DNA of 33,006 nt, taken from the IMG/VR virus record IMGVR_UViG_3300032087_004119, positions 1 to 33,006 of that record; one strand, written 5' to 3'. The position numbers and the translations under genes were made by a program. Shown here in pieces: positions 15,105 through 24,234 of this stretch (its first letter is position 1; each line of letters opens with the position of its first letter). The stretch is from a virus. A model generated the notes under the pieces. That model ran no database searches and was not told where the DNA came from. It saw nothing but the letters and a program-made list of their open reading frames with translations.

Positions 15105-16819
15105 AGCATTTTTTAAACGACATTGAAATAACGCCGCGTAACTTACCGGACATTGGTATTATTTCAGATTGGACCGATAACCCGGACGAATTACAATTAA
15201 ACGTTGATAAGTTAATTTTACCGCGTGAGGGGTTAACTATTATTCAAGATCACATTGCAACGCAAGGCGTTTTTGAGGGCATACCGTACAAAGTAGAATT
15301 GCAAAGCGGTATTATTTTGGATTATTACGTTGATTTAACGGAAAGTCCGGTTTTCCGATCTTACGAAATAGAGGTTAAGATAAAAAAACGGTTGGCAAAA
15401 GATAATTTTTTCGACCGGGCAAGCGGTACAACGTTCGAGTTACTGAATAAAAAAGGCGTTGTTTTCGATTCGTTTGACGTTCCCTATGTTATAGTAAAAG
15501 ATAACGCGTTGGAGTTGGGAATATCGTTATCTATTTCTTTGTATATAATGACAAAGGAATTAATACAGGCGATAAAAGACACGGCGACAATTTCGGCGGC
15601 CGTTATTCAAGCGTTGGCGATTAATTTTAACGCCGGCGGTCCGGTTGTTCCTGTATCTCAAATAATTGCTTTATCCATTCAATTATTGGCACAAATAGCG
15701 TACACGGCGGCGGTATTGGTTGCGGTTGTCAAGTTAGGCCAACAATTATTTGAGTTGATTTTTCCTAAAATCCGTTATTTCAAAGGAACAAAGGTTAAAA
15801 ATCTAATTGAAAAAGGTTGCAATTATTTAGGTTACAATTTTGAATCGACGTTATTGGACGGTGTAAGCGGTTTAACATTGTTGCCGGTTCCATTGACTAA
15901 AAAAGAACAATCGTTTTTTGATTTTTTGCAGAACGATCTAAATTTTGCATTTAATAAAGGTTATCCAACGGCGCAAGATACGACGCCCACGTTATTAAGT
16001 TTGATTGAAGCAATTGAGAATTGGGGCAACGCCCGGACGCGCGTTATAAACGGAACAGTTTATTTAGAACGTCGCGATTTTTGGCAATTAGTAACACCAA
16101 ACGCAATAACGCCGGCGTTGGTCTTACAGGACGACCGACAAGACGAATACACGTTAAATTTAGAGGAGGTTTGGAAACGTTATTACATTAGTTACCGCGT
16201 TGATTATTCTGACATTTACACGGCAGACGATTTTGATAGTACAGACGCGGAGTTTTCAACGGAGCCGACAAGCGTTATTAATGACGATTTAGTAACGATT
16301 AAAGGATTAAACGAGGTACAAATACCTTTTGCCCTTGGAAAGCGTAAAAACGACCTTAATTTTGTCGAAAAGGTTGCCAAAACGTTTTTTGAGTTGATCG
16401 ACAATGTAAGCGCAGTTTTTGGAGGAGGAACAAATTTCGCCGCAATTATTGAAAATCGAATTGGCGTTTTAGTTATTTCGCAACAATATTTTGGAACGAC
16501 AAAATTACTTTACACGGTAAGCGCAAAACAACCGGTAAATTACAAGGATTATATACGAGCGTCGGCCCTTTGGAACAATTACCATTATATTAATCAAATT
16601 CAATTGAACGATTATTTAATAAGGGAATCGGCAAGGGTGCGAATATCTAACCAAGATTTTGTAAATTTGTTGTCAAATAATTTTGCCGAGGTTGAGGGCG
16701 TAATTGTTGAAATTTTACGTTTGGAGTTTATCGACGAGAAAAGTTTTGCGACAATTAGTTACAAACAACCTTTTAATTATGCCAACGGCAAGGTTACAAC
16801 GTTGACGATTAATGATTAA
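15101..16819 (+). CDS. Tail-tip protein with an internal hydrophobic region
   Basis: A 572-residue protein directly after the tape measure, where distal-tail and tail-associated proteins are encoded. Residues 1-135 look like a beta-rich ring domain (FLNDIEITPRN, LVELQSG-type strands). Residues about 139-222 are unusually hydrophobic: two or three possible membrane-spanning helices with only a few charges (ISLSISLYIM, IIALSIQLLAQIAYTAAVLVAVV). The rest (about 225-572) is soluble alpha/beta with LLKKEQSFFDFLQNDLNFAF-like and RTRVINGTVYLERRDFW segments. I infer a baseplate hub or tip protein; the hydrophobic part may engage the host membrane. The start overlaps the tape measure stop (ATGA). Confidence 0.65.
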   Translation: MKHFLNDIEITPRNLPDIGIISDWTDNPDELQLNVDKLILPREGLTIIQDHIATQGVFEGIPYKVELQSGIILDYYVDLTESPVFRSYEIEVKIKKRLAKDNFFDRASGTTFELLNKKGVVFDSFDVPYVIVKDNALELGISLSISLYIMTKELIQAIKDTATISAAVIQALAINFNAGGPVVPVSQIIALSIQLLAQIAYTAAVLVAVVKLGQQLFELIFPKIRYFKGTKVKNLIEKGCNYLGYNFESTLLDGVSGLTLLPVPLTKKEQSFFDFLQNDLNFAFNKGYPTAQDTTPTLLSLIEAIENWGNARTRVINGTVYLERRDFWQLVTPNAITPALVLQDDRQDEYTLNLEEVWKRYYISYRVDYSDIYTADDFDSTDAEFSTEPTSVINDDLVTIKGLNEVQIPFALGKRKNDLNFVEKVAKTFFELIDNVSAVFGGGTNFAAIIENRIGVLVISQQYFGTTKLLYTVSAKQPVNYKDYIRASALWNNYHYINQIQLNDYLIRESARVRISNQDFVNLLSNNFAEVEGVIVEILRLEFIDEKSFATISYKQPFNYANGKVTTLTIND

Positions 16820-17048
16820 CGAAACAGAAATAAAAAACGCAATTAAGTTGGCGAACGATTTACAAGGTAAATTAGATTCGTTAATTAAGGCAACAAACAA
16901 AAGTTTGGAGGCATTGAAGCCGGCAGAACAAAGCAAATTGGCGTTTGTTAGTCAAGACATCAACGCAATAATGAAAGCCGCTAAAAACGGCGATTTGAAA
17001 CAATTGCAAAGTTATTTAAACAAATATGCCGATAGTAGTAACAAATAA
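16812..17048 (+). CDS. Small helical tail protein
   Basis: A 78-residue, almost entirely helical protein (ETEIKNAIKLANDLQGKLDSL, LKQLQSYLNKYADSS) with no membrane segment. It overlaps the gene before by 8 bases and the gene after by 23 bases, so it is made together with the tail-tip proteins and may be a subunit linker or chaperone. No family is recognised. Confidence 0.65.
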   Translation: MINETEIKNAIKLANDLQGKLDSLIKATNKSLEALKPAEQSKLAFVSQDINAIMKAAKNGDLKQLQSYLNKYADSSNK

Positions 17049-19302
17049 GCAATTTAACGACAATTTTAGTAATACTTTAAGTTATTACCAAAGTAATGTT
17101 GGCGATCGGCAAAGCGTTATTTTAACGGTTGAATCAAATATTAGAATTTCAAGCGTTGGAAACCCTATTTTATTTGATCTTACAACGAATCAATTAACAT
17201 CAAGTTCAGAAAGTTGGTTGGAGGAGGGATTCCGGGACGGCGATAGTATAACATTAACAAAATATGATTCTTCCGGTACCGTTTTAATAACGTGGAACGC
17301 GACCGTTCAATGGGTTAACGATTCAATTTTAGACGTTTCAATAATGCAAACGTCCGGTTACGATATAGCGAACGGCGAAATATTCGAGGTTATTGTAACA
17401 GGCAGAAACCGCGACGATCTTGATTTATTTTTTAACCACGTTCCAAACGGGCAAATTGGGAGCGAATTTAGTTTATTGGACGGCGAGGCGACGCGAATAA
17501 TATTTACCGGCGTGGATTCGTTGGCCGTTAGTGGAGCAATTAACGGAATATTGCCGCCGAATCAATCCGGGCAATGCGTTATTAGTTCATCAATTCAAAG
17601 GTTGGCCGATCCGGTAACAGGAACAAAAAAATATAATGTAAGCGTTGATTTTACAACGACCGGATTTTATCAAAGTTCACTATTTAATTCGAGTAATTGC
17701 GTTAAAGTTTATATTCGTTTTGAGTGGGCGTCAATTAGTGGGGAGCCGTTCGACCGTACAGAATACATTTTTAACGACGACGCAAACACGGGATTTTTAA
17801 ACGAGGCATTTAATAACGGTATTCCGGCAATAACATTGGTGCAAGGAATCGACGAATTAGATTATTGCAATGCAACAACGCACGACATCATAATAGACGG
17901 CCTTGTTACCGATTTAGGAATTGGCGCGGCCTATGTTTCATTAGACGATAATTATTATAAGAGCCAAACGACACCGGGACAAGATCAATTAATGCTCGCC
18001 CCGTCGTCGGACGTATTTTTGGCCCCTTTTCCGTGGACGTTAACGAGTAACGCAAACCAAGCCGGAGCAAATTATTTAATTGACATTAATAGCGTTAACA
18101 CGGTAGGAACGCAAACGACAATAAACATAACATTTACGCCGCAACCGCTATTTAATCAATTTATGGCCGGGCGCGACGACGGCGACCGTTTATTTTATTT
18201 GTGGATTAAAGGCGACAACGTAAATTTAACCGCGTTTTCCGACCAATTAACGTGCGAACCGCCGATTGGAGGTCCGTTAATTATGGAATCGAACGCCCGG
18301 TTTTTAGATCATTCGCAAAACGCCGAAAGTTTAAGCGGTAATTTAACACAAAGGGAGCATAATATTGAGGACGATATAGCGTTTTTCGGAACGTTTAAAG
18401 TTGACAAAGGCGACGAATTAACCGGATTAAACGTTTTTGTTGAGGCGTACAATATAACAAGCGGCGCGGATTTTACGTTGCAACAGGCCAATTTTGATTT
18501 TTCAACGGTGCAAATTAGTTCAGACGGCCGTTATTTATTGGACGAGGCGCAAACGATTGTTTCAAGTTTACCGAGCAATAGTAAAAAAAGGGAATCTAAA
18601 TTAAAATTATATCCGAGTTTGGATAATTTGACCGAATACGGAATTAGTATTTATTACCCGTTTTTGTTACGTTGGGAATATTGGTTGGACCAAGCGAACG
18701 CGAACGTTGATTTTTACCCGGACCAAAATAAAAATTGGTTTCCATACGATTCAACCGGCGATTGGACGGTTCGTTTAAGGGTTCAATTGATAAAAGAGGG
18801 GTTGGCCTATACGCATACCGAGGACGTCGATATTTTAGACTATAACAATACAAGTTATATTAATACAAATATCGAGTTATACGTCGATTCGACCGGCCAA
18901 AACGTCCCTATTGTCGTTGAGAACGGTTTAATGCGCGTTGTTGGAACGCATCGATTAACAAACGGCAGTTCGTGGGATCAATCGACGGTTTGGGGAATGA
19001 TAACCGTTGAACCGACCGAGAGCGCACCGCGCTTTATTTGTTCATCGGTTTTAGCGTTTGACAATAACAATTTAAACCCGTTGACGCCGTTGGATAACGT
19101 ACAAATGAACGTTACGTTTCCGGCCGTTGATACGGCAAGAATGGAATGTTATTTTAATCCGGATAAGATTAATTTAACAAATGGTTGTAAATTTACAAGT
19201 AAAATAAAGGGTTGTATAACAGATGAAGTAATTGAGAAAACAATGACCGACGGAACCACGAAAACAACGACCGGAGGCACAAATAAAACGATAGCAAATT
19301 AA
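17026..19302 (+). CDS. Large beta-rich tail protein
   Basis: A 758-residue protein with no cysteine-rich, enzymatic or transmembrane motif that I can identify. Its composition (S, T, N, D, G, aromatic) and repeated short strands are those of extracellular phage tail proteins built of several beta-sandwich domains. An arginine/aspartate segment, GRDDGDRLFYLWIKGDN, lies near residues 384-400. The C-terminus carries a threonine-rich low-complexity tail (about 735-758, TMTDGTTKTTTGGTNKT). Position between the tail tip and fibre genes suggests a baseplate or fibre-attachment component. Confidence 0.6.
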   Translation: MPIVVTNKQFNDNFSNTLSYYQSNVGDRQSVILTVESNIRISSVGNPILFDLTTNQLTSSSESWLEEGFRDGDSITLTKYDSSGTVLITWNATVQWVNDSILDVSIMQTSGYDIANGEIFEVIVTGRNRDDLDLFFNHVPNGQIGSEFSLLDGEATRIIFTGVDSLAVSGAINGILPPNQSGQCVISSSIQRLADPVTGTKKYNVSVDFTTTGFYQSSLFNSSNCVKVYIRFEWASISGEPFDRTEYIFNDDANTGFLNEAFNNGIPAITLVQGIDELDYCNATTHDIIIDGLVTDLGIGAAYVSLDDNYYKSQTTPGQDQLMLAPSSDVFLAPFPWTLTSNANQAGANYLIDINSVNTVGTQTTINITFTPQPLFNQFMAGRDDGDRLFYLWIKGDNVNLTAFSDQLTCEPPIGGPLIMESNARFLDHSQNAESLSGNLTQREHNIEDDIAFFGTFKVDKGDELTGLNVFVEAYNITSGADFTLQQANFDFSTVQISSDGRYLLDEAQTIVSSLPSNSKKRESKLKLYPSLDNLTEYGISIYYPFLLRWEYWLDQANANVDFYPDQNKNWFPYDSTGDWTVRLRVQLIKEGLAYTHTEDVDILDYNNTSYINTNIELYVDSTGQNVPIVVENGLMRVVGTHRLTNGSSWDQSTVWGMITVEPTESAPRFICSSVLAFDNNNLNPLTPLDNVQMNVTFPAVDTARMECYFNPDKINLTNGCKFTSKIKGCITDEVIEKTMTDGTTKTTTGGTNKTIAN

Positions 19303-19307
19303 ATAAA

Positions 19308-20270
19308 ATGGCGAATATTAATCAATATCCATTAACGGCAACGGTAATAAACGACGAAGATTATTACGACGTTGATTATTGGAACGGTTCGAGTTATGAA
19401 ACGCGCAAAATTAGCGGCGCAACATTAAAGGCAAATTTTAGCGCAACGGGCGCAACAAATACAAGTTCAACGCAATGGAGCAAAACGGTAGGTTCGCCGG
19501 TTGCGTTACCTAACGGCGAGGTTGCCAACGGAATGACATTTTTCGATAATGCAACGGACAAGGTTGCGACCGGGACAACGAGTTACGACGAATATAATAT
19601 TAGCCACGGAATCGACGCGTTAATAACAGGAACGTCCGGGAGTTGTAACATTAACATTCTCGGAACGGATTATTTATTGACCTTCAATACGAGCATTAGA
19701 ATATCAATAGCGAATTGGATAAGTGCGAATTTTAGCACGTTACAGGCGTTGGGCGTAAACGTGGGACACAATGACGGAAGCCCAATAAACGCAAACGGCG
19801 AGGATACGATAAGATTTTGTTCAACCGAGGCTATTTTGAACGCGATAACGGTTACAAACGTAAGCGGAAATTTAGCCGGGACAATGCAAAATTATTTTAC
19901 CGGTGGGAGCGTTGCGGCATACGACCATATTTTAGTGCCTTACAATGGGGAGCCATACGCCGGGAAAAGAATACATCATTTATTTAGAGTAAATTTTGAT
20001 ATTGTAGCCGGAGCCGATCAAACGTTGGCGTTAAGTTTACGCCGATTTTTTAACGATTCAATAATTGGTTCAGAATCGCAAGTTTTCAGAAACCAAGACG
20101 TTGAGGGCGTTCAATATGTTTTCGCAACTTACACAAACGACGGCAATGATCCGTTTGTTTTGGGAGGTTTTTATTTTTGTTTGCGTAACGATTCCGGAAC
20201 GGCAATTGAGGTTTCCGGCGACGTTGGGATATTAGTACAACAAACGTTTCAAAGTCCAATTGTATTTTAA
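19308..20270 (+). CDS. Candidate tail fibre / receptor-binding protein
   Basis: A 320-residue protein. The first 45 residues (NQYPLTATVINDEDYYDVDYW, ending in ISGATLKANF) are of the kind found at the start of many Bacteroidota phage fibres and probably anchor it to the tail. The rest is beta-rich and glycine/asparagine-rich. The last 150 residues (AAYDHILVPYNGEPYAGKRIHH to QTFQSPIVF) look like a jelly-roll type head domain that could bind receptors. The stop overlaps the next start (TAATG). Confidence 0.65.
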   Translation: MANINQYPLTATVINDEDYYDVDYWNGSSYETRKISGATLKANFSATGATNTSSTQWSKTVGSPVALPNGEVANGMTFFDNATDKVATGTTSYDEYNISHGIDALITGTSGSCNINILGTDYLLTFNTSIRISIANWISANFSTLQALGVNVGHNDGSPINANGEDTIRFCSTEAILNAITVTNVSGNLAGTMQNYFTGGSVAAYDHILVPYNGEPYAGKRIHHLFRVNFDIVAGADQTLALSLRRFFNDSIIGSESQVFRNQDVEGVQYVFATYTNDGNDPFVLGGFYFCLRNDSGTAIEVSGDVGILVQQTFQSPIVF

Positions 20271-21466
20271 TGTCGTGTTGTCTTAAAATAGCGATTCAGT
20301 TAAACGCCGAAAGTTCGGTTGTAAACTTTGATTTAACAACGCCAACGGGAACATATAATGGAGTTGATTATTGGGAGTTTGTAATTGACGGCGTTACTTA
20401 TACTATCCGAATGGAATTAGAGCCAATAACTTTAAATTGCCGTTGGGAGTTAACAATGGATTTTGCCGGGGGGCAATTATTGGCATATTTTACGAGCGCA
20501 GAATTTAGTCAAAAATCTTGCGTTGAATGTCCAATTGGAACGTGGGTTTTAAACCCGGAGGCAAAAATTCCAATTTACCTTTTTATTGTTACAGATTGCG
20601 ACGTTTGCACGTTTTTACAGGAGCGCGACAAACGCAAATATAATTCGATTCGTTTGCCGGAGGTATTTGAGGAGGAGGACCGGGGGTTTTTCCGTTGTTG
20701 TTGTAAAGAGACCGTTTTGGCGAGCGAATCCGACGCGGACACTTGGAAAAACGACGTTGTTAGCGCGTGGATTAAATTAAGTTCAATTACTGATAGCGTT
20801 ACTTTTGAATTATACAAAGACGGACAATTGGCAACATTTACGCCAACGGTTCAATCCTTTGTTAACGAATCGTTTGCATTTTATACAACGATAAATTGGC
20901 AAAGCGTTTTAAACACGGACGGGGCCGGGTGCTATGAATTAAAGGTAAATTATAACATTTCCGGCATTATTGGAAACTTTGTTTGGGGAATATACCAATT
21001 AAAGCCGTTCAGCGTTCAGAACGCATTAGAAACGGCGAGAGTGCGCGTTTTGTTGGATAGTTACCAAGAAATTGAACAAATAGATTTTACAGGTTCGCAA
21101 GTTGAAACGTCGTTAAGGTTTAACGGGTTCATTGGATTAAGACAACCAAATACGGAAATAGATAATATAATTTATCAAGATCGCGAGGTTAAAAGCGTTA
21201 TTAGAGAAAATCTTAATAGTTACGAAATAAAAACCGATCCGTTATGCGAACAATTTACAACGCAATTAACGGACCTTTATTTATTAAGCGAAAACGAATT
21301 ATTTATTTCAGACTATAACGCGCACAATCATAGTTACAAGTTTAACGATTTGCCGGTTATTGTTGAGGAATCGCCGGAATTGATTTATTATGATTATGCC
21401 CGGGACGCGGCGTTAACTTGTAAGGTTGGCGATAAAAAGAAAAACAAAAGAACATATTACAAATAA
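20270..21466 (+). CDS. Cysteine-rich tail protein, unknown
   Basis: A 398-residue protein with cysteine clusters in its first 160 residues: CC at 3-4, CVEC (about 88-91), CDVC (about 109-112) and CCC (about 144-146). The spacing suggests disulphides or a metal site, unusual for cytoplasmically assembled tail proteins. The remainder is beta-rich with a charged C-terminal end (KVGDKKKNKRTYYK). It lies between two candidate fibre genes and is probably part of the tail tip. I do not recognise a family. Confidence 0.6.
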   Translation: MSCCLKIAIQLNAESSVVNFDLTTPTGTYNGVDYWEFVIDGVTYTIRMELEPITLNCRWELTMDFAGGQLLAYFTSAEFSQKSCVECPIGTWVLNPEAKIPIYLFIVTDCDVCTFLQERDKRKYNSIRLPEVFEEEDRGFFRCCCKETVLASESDADTWKNDVVSAWIKLSSITDSVTFELYKDGQLATFTPTVQSFVNESFAFYTTINWQSVLNTDGAGCYELKVNYNISGIIGNFVWGIYQLKPFSVQNALETARVRVLLDSYQEIEQIDFTGSQVETSLRFNGFIGLRQPNTEIDNIIYQDREVKSVIRENLNSYEIKTDPLCEQFTTQLTDLYLLSENELFISDYNAHNHSYKFNDLPVIVEESPELIYYDYARDAALTCKVGDKKKNKRTYYK

Positions 21467-21474
21467 AAAATAAA

Positions 21475-22344
21475 ATGGCGAAACAATTACAGAAAATCGA
21501 AAATTACGTTGTCTTTTCAGACACGGCAACGGCGACAAATTTGGGCGAATACGCAATAAACCATTGCGTTTATACCGAGGAAACGGACCGATTTATAATT
21601 AAAGAGGTTATTGACAACGGAAGTTTAACGATCTTAAAAAGCGAAATTTCCGCCGGCGATTGGGTTGACGGTGGCGCGGTTGCATACGACGAGCGCGGAA
21701 TTAGGGATTTTTTACAGGCAAACACGGGTTTTAAGGCGGCCGGGGGAGGAAGTCCGGCACAGTTGGCAAATTTTTCAATGCCGGGAACGATAACGAATTT
21801 TTTAAGTCCAACGAACACACCTAGTGTTCAAATTGGTTCATATAGTAGTCAAACATATTACAATAGTTTTCGTTTGGAAAGCACAACGAAAATTCAAAAT
21901 ATAGGTTTAAGAATTGCATCTTTAAGTGGCACAAGTGGTGCAAGGGCATACTGCGCATTATATAAGTACGACATTGATACAGATACGTTAAACTTGGTTG
22001 CAGTTATGCCATCGGAAATTGATATTGATAGTGCAACGGGCGTAACGGGTTGGAATTTTATCAATCTTGGTTCATCTGTAACATTAGAACCAGGAATATA
22101 TTTTACTAGATATAAAACATCGGCAACAGTTCAAATAGGAACAACAAACACAACCAACAGTGGCGATACATTAGGAATTGAGGGTGTTGGAACATCTACC
22201 ACTATGATATACGGATTTTATGAATTAGGTATTGGATACGATTTTGGAAGCACACCAACAAGTATAACTTTTAGCAGTTTATTGAAAGGCACAAATTCAA
22301 GTTATGCCGTAGCAAAAGGTATATTTTACAGATTAACAAATTAG
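21475..22344 (+). CDS. Candidate receptor-binding tail fibre, mosaic
   Basis: A 289-residue protein. The N-terminal part (1 to about 110) matches its neighbours in codon use (ACG, GCG, GGC, GAC). From about 21,810 onward the gene shifts to ACA, GCA, GGT, GAT and AGT codons. This C-terminal domain (SVQIGSYSSQTYYNSFRLES to YAVAKGIFYRLTN) is S/T/G/Y-rich and beta-predicted, as expected of a receptor-binding tip. The composition step suggests that the tip was exchanged while the anchor was kept, a common pattern in host-range modules. Inference only; no named domain. Confidence 0.65.
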   Translation: MAKQLQKIENYVVFSDTATATNLGEYAINHCVYTEETDRFIIKEVIDNGSLTILKSEISAGDWVDGGAVAYDERGIRDFLQANTGFKAAGGGSPAQLANFSMPGTITNFLSPTNTPSVQIGSYSSQTYYNSFRLESTTKIQNIGLRIASLSGTSGARAYCALYKYDIDTDTLNLVAVMPSEIDIDSATGVTGWNFINLGSSVTLEPGIYFTRYKTSATVQIGTTNTTNSGDTLGIEGVGTSTTMIYGFYELGIGYDFGSTPTSITFSSLLKGTNSSYAVAKGIFYRLTN

Positions 22345-22347
22345 AAA

Positions 22348-22749
22348 ATGGATTATTACGAAATATCAAAAGATTATTGGTCAACGATTCAGAAGTTTGA
22401 AACATTACAGGAGGCGCAAGCGTTCGCGGATTCTTTGGGGACGGGTTATAGTGTTGAATTAGTTGGACCATATACGCCGCCAACAATTGAACAACGTTTG
22501 GAAATGGATTTAGATTTTGGAGCAGAGTTAGTGAAAACGTTCGTTTATGATAATCGAGAAATGGGAACAACGCAACAACAGAACGACGCTATTTTAGTTA
22601 AATTTCGCGACATTTTGGCGTTTGCACAAACCGGGGCAATTGAATCTATTAACGCACATTTACCGAATATTACAACGGACGAAGTTTTTACGCAAGCGCG
22701 AAAAGATAAATATATTTCAATGGTAACGGTTTATTTAAGCCAATTTTAA
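22348..22749 (+). CDS. Putative fibre-associated protein
   Basis: A 133-residue soluble protein directly behind the candidate fibre gene with a 3-base gap. The N-terminal part (YYEISKDYWSTIQKFETLQEAQAFADSLG) and the C-terminal helices (RFDILAFAQ-type) suggest a small alpha/beta protein. Genes in this position are often fibre chaperones or short tail accessory proteins. No family is recognised; the call is by context. Confidence 0.6.
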   Translation: MDYYEISKDYWSTIQKFETLQEAQAFADSLGTGYSVELVGPYTPPTIEQRLEMDLDFGAELVKTFVYDNREMGTTQQQNDAILVKFRDILAFAQTGAIESINAHLPNITTDEVFTQARKDKYISMVTVYLSQF

Positions 22750-22759
22750 AATTTAGGTT

Positions 22760-23110
22760 GTGGAATTGATCGAGTTGTTAGATACGGCGTTGCAGAAATA
22801 CGACATTTTAACCATTATATTGGTTGGCGGTCTTTATTTATGGTTCCGTAAAAAATTGGATTCCGTACATAAGGACGTTAAAACCGTGGACGACGCCGTT
22901 AACAACCGACCGTTGGGATCGTTAACAATGTCGCAAGAAGTAAGCGAAATACATCGAAAAGTTGACGTTCAAAACAACGAAATAAAACACGTTAAAGACG
23001 ACGTTTCGATTTTAAAGAGTGAGTTAACAAAAAGCCGGATTTACAACGTTGAGCGTTTTGAGGAAATCGAAATGAACGTTAAACAGATGAAAGCAAAAAT
23101 TTGTAAATAA
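22760..23110 (+). CDS. Membrane-anchored coiled-coil protein, lysis region
   Basis: A 116-residue protein with a GTG start at 22760. It has a membrane segment at residues about 15-29 (ILTIILVGGLYLWF), then a long charged helix with heptad-like spacing (about 32-116). The layout resembles XhlA-type or other holin-associated proteins. The stop overlaps the start of the probable holin (TAATG), linking it to lysis. No enzymatic motif is present. Confidence 0.6.
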   Translation: MELIELLDTALQKYDILTIILVGGLYLWFRKKLDSVHKDVKTVDDAVNNRPLGSLTMSQEVSEIHRKVDVQNNEIKHVKDDVSILKSELTKSRIYNVERFEEIEMNVKQMKAKICK

Positions 23111-23331
23111 TGCGACAAATAATTAGTTGGTTTTCGCGTCTTATTAAAATGGATTCGTCCGAAAGTTCAAAAAGATTTTTGGCGATTTTTAGCATTATTG
23201 TTTTTGTTACTTATTTAGTTTTTAGGTTCTCGGATCATTCCAACGTTGAAATTATTTTAGGCGAAATTTTGAGTTTTGTTTTGGTTCTTTTTGGAGTTGC
23301 CGCGTGGCAAAATCAAAGGCCAAAAAAATAG
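23110..23331 (+). CDS. Probable holin
   Basis: A 73-residue protein with two hydrophobic segments (about 22-40, RFLAIFSIIVFVTYLVF; about 47-65, VEIILGEILSFVLVLFGVAAW) separated by a short polar loop. The N-terminus is charged and the end (QNQRPKK) basic. Size, topology and location between a membrane coiled-coil protein and the spanin-amidase genes fit a small two-segment holin that opens the inner membrane for the endolysin. A palindromic AT-rich terminator follows. Confidence 0.7.
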   Translation: MRQIISWFSRLIKMDSSESSKRFLAIFSIIVFVTYLVFRFSDHSNVEIILGEILSFVLVLFGVAAWQNQRPKK

Positions 23332-23335
23332 TTTT

Positions 23336-23358
23336 TGATTAAAATTTAATCAATATTT
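23336..23358 (+). terminator. AT-rich palindromic terminator
   Basis: TGATTAAA-A-TTTAATCA is a perfect palindrome (23336-23352), flanked by TTTTT upstream and ATATTTTT downstream, directly after the holin stop codon. It may work on both strands but is weak because of its AT content. Confidence 0.5.
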
Positions 23359-23387
23359 TTAGCGTTTTGACGAAAAACTTGGAATGC

Positions 23388-23455
23388 GTTTTAATGGCAT
23401 TTTTAAGCGATTTAAGAGACTTTCGTCTTTGGCTAGTATAACACCATTAAAAAAC
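23388..23455 (+). ncRNA. Candidate structured RNA between holin and spanin
   Basis: The gap 23332-23509 holds no gene. Within it TTTTAATGG (23389-23397) can pair with CCATTAAAA (23444-23452), enclosing a six-pair hairpin AGAGAC / GTCTTT (23415-23430, one G-T pair) with a TTTC loop. The rest (23456-23505) is GC-richer with no clear stem. It could be a leader structure of the spanin gene or a small RNA. No promoter box is evident. Confidence 0.3.
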
Positions 23456-23509
23456 AGAGAAGTGCGTTTCGTAGTGGTGGCGCGGGTTTCAGAGGGTTAA
23501 AAAAATATT

Positions 23510-23938
23510 ATGCGTACATACAAATTTTTTGTTTTCGTCTTGATTTTGGTTTTTTTGGGTTCTTGTTCGCCTCAAAAAAGATTCACAAAATTAATTGAAA
23601 AACACCCTTATTTAATAACGTCGGACACGGTTAAAATTTTGGACACCGTGCGCGTAAATATTCCGGCGGTCCAAGTTGATACCGTTTTAAAAATCGACCA
23701 ATTAACGGACACGGTAACGATCATAAAAGAACACTATAAAACAAAAGTTTGGAGGGTTCGCGATAGCGTTTTTATTTCCGGGGGTTGCGATACTATCCGA
23801 GTTGAAAAAATTATTGAACGTCGGATTCCTGTAAAATATTACGAGAAAAAGAAAACGAACGTTTTACTTTACGTTGGTTTTGTTTTGTTAATTTGTTTGG
23901 TTATTTTACATTTATTGAAAAGAATCAAATTTTTGTAA
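23510..23938 (+). CDS. Lipoprotein with C-terminal membrane segment, u-spanin candidate
   Basis: A 142-residue protein with an N-terminal signal ending in the lipobox LGSC (C19), followed by Ser-Pro, which favours outer-membrane sorting. The middle is hydrophilic with repeated Asp-Thr-Val motifs (SDTVKILDTVRV, VDTVLKIDQ), probably periplasmic and extended. A single C-terminal transmembrane helix (about 116-134, NVLLYVGFVLLICLVILHLL) ends in KRIKFL. A lipid anchor at one end and a membrane helix at the other is the defining topology of unimolecular spanins (T1 gp11 type), which fuse inner and outer membranes at the end of lysis. It lies next to the holin and amidase. No sequence homology to known u-spanins is claimed. 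Confidence 0.75.
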   Translation: MRTYKFFVFVLILVFLGSCSPQKRFTKLIEKHPYLITSDTVKILDTVRVNIPAVQVDTVLKIDQLTDTVTIIKEHYKTKVWRVRDSVFISGGCDTIRVEKIIERRIPVKYYEKKKTNVLLYVGFVLLICLVILHLLKRIKFL

Positions 23939-24234
23939 TGGAGGGCGCAATAATACCAACAACCGATTTAACAAATAGAACGTTAAAAAGACGGTTTGTT
24001 AATGAAGCCAAAAAAATTGCGTTACCATTAGAACAGATTAACACGGCGTTTATTTGGGAATTATTCAACGCCCCGGATCATTTAAGTTATGCCGACATTT
24101 ACGCAGTTTATTCTCAAAAATGGACGGACCAAGTTAGGGAATTGAGCCAACGAAAAGAATTTACATTGGCCGCAATAGATATATTATTTTTCAGTAGAGA
24201 ATACAAACCAAGGAATAATGAAAAGGCAAATTGA
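23938..24234 (+). CDS. Hypothetical protein in the lysis cassette
   Basis: A 98-residue helical protein, starting at the ATG that overlaps the spanin stop codon (TAATG at 23936-23940). It has no signal peptide or membrane segment. The sequence includes RTLKRRFVNEAKKIALPLEQIN and a C-terminal KPRNNEKAN. The last 17 bases overlap the amidase gene, so it is translationally linked to it. Its role is unknown. Confidence 0.65.
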   Translation: MEGAIIPTTDLTNRTLKRRFVNEAKKIALPLEQINTAFIWELFNAPDHLSYADIYAVYSQKWTDQVRELSQRKEFTLAAIDILFFSREYKPRNNEKAN

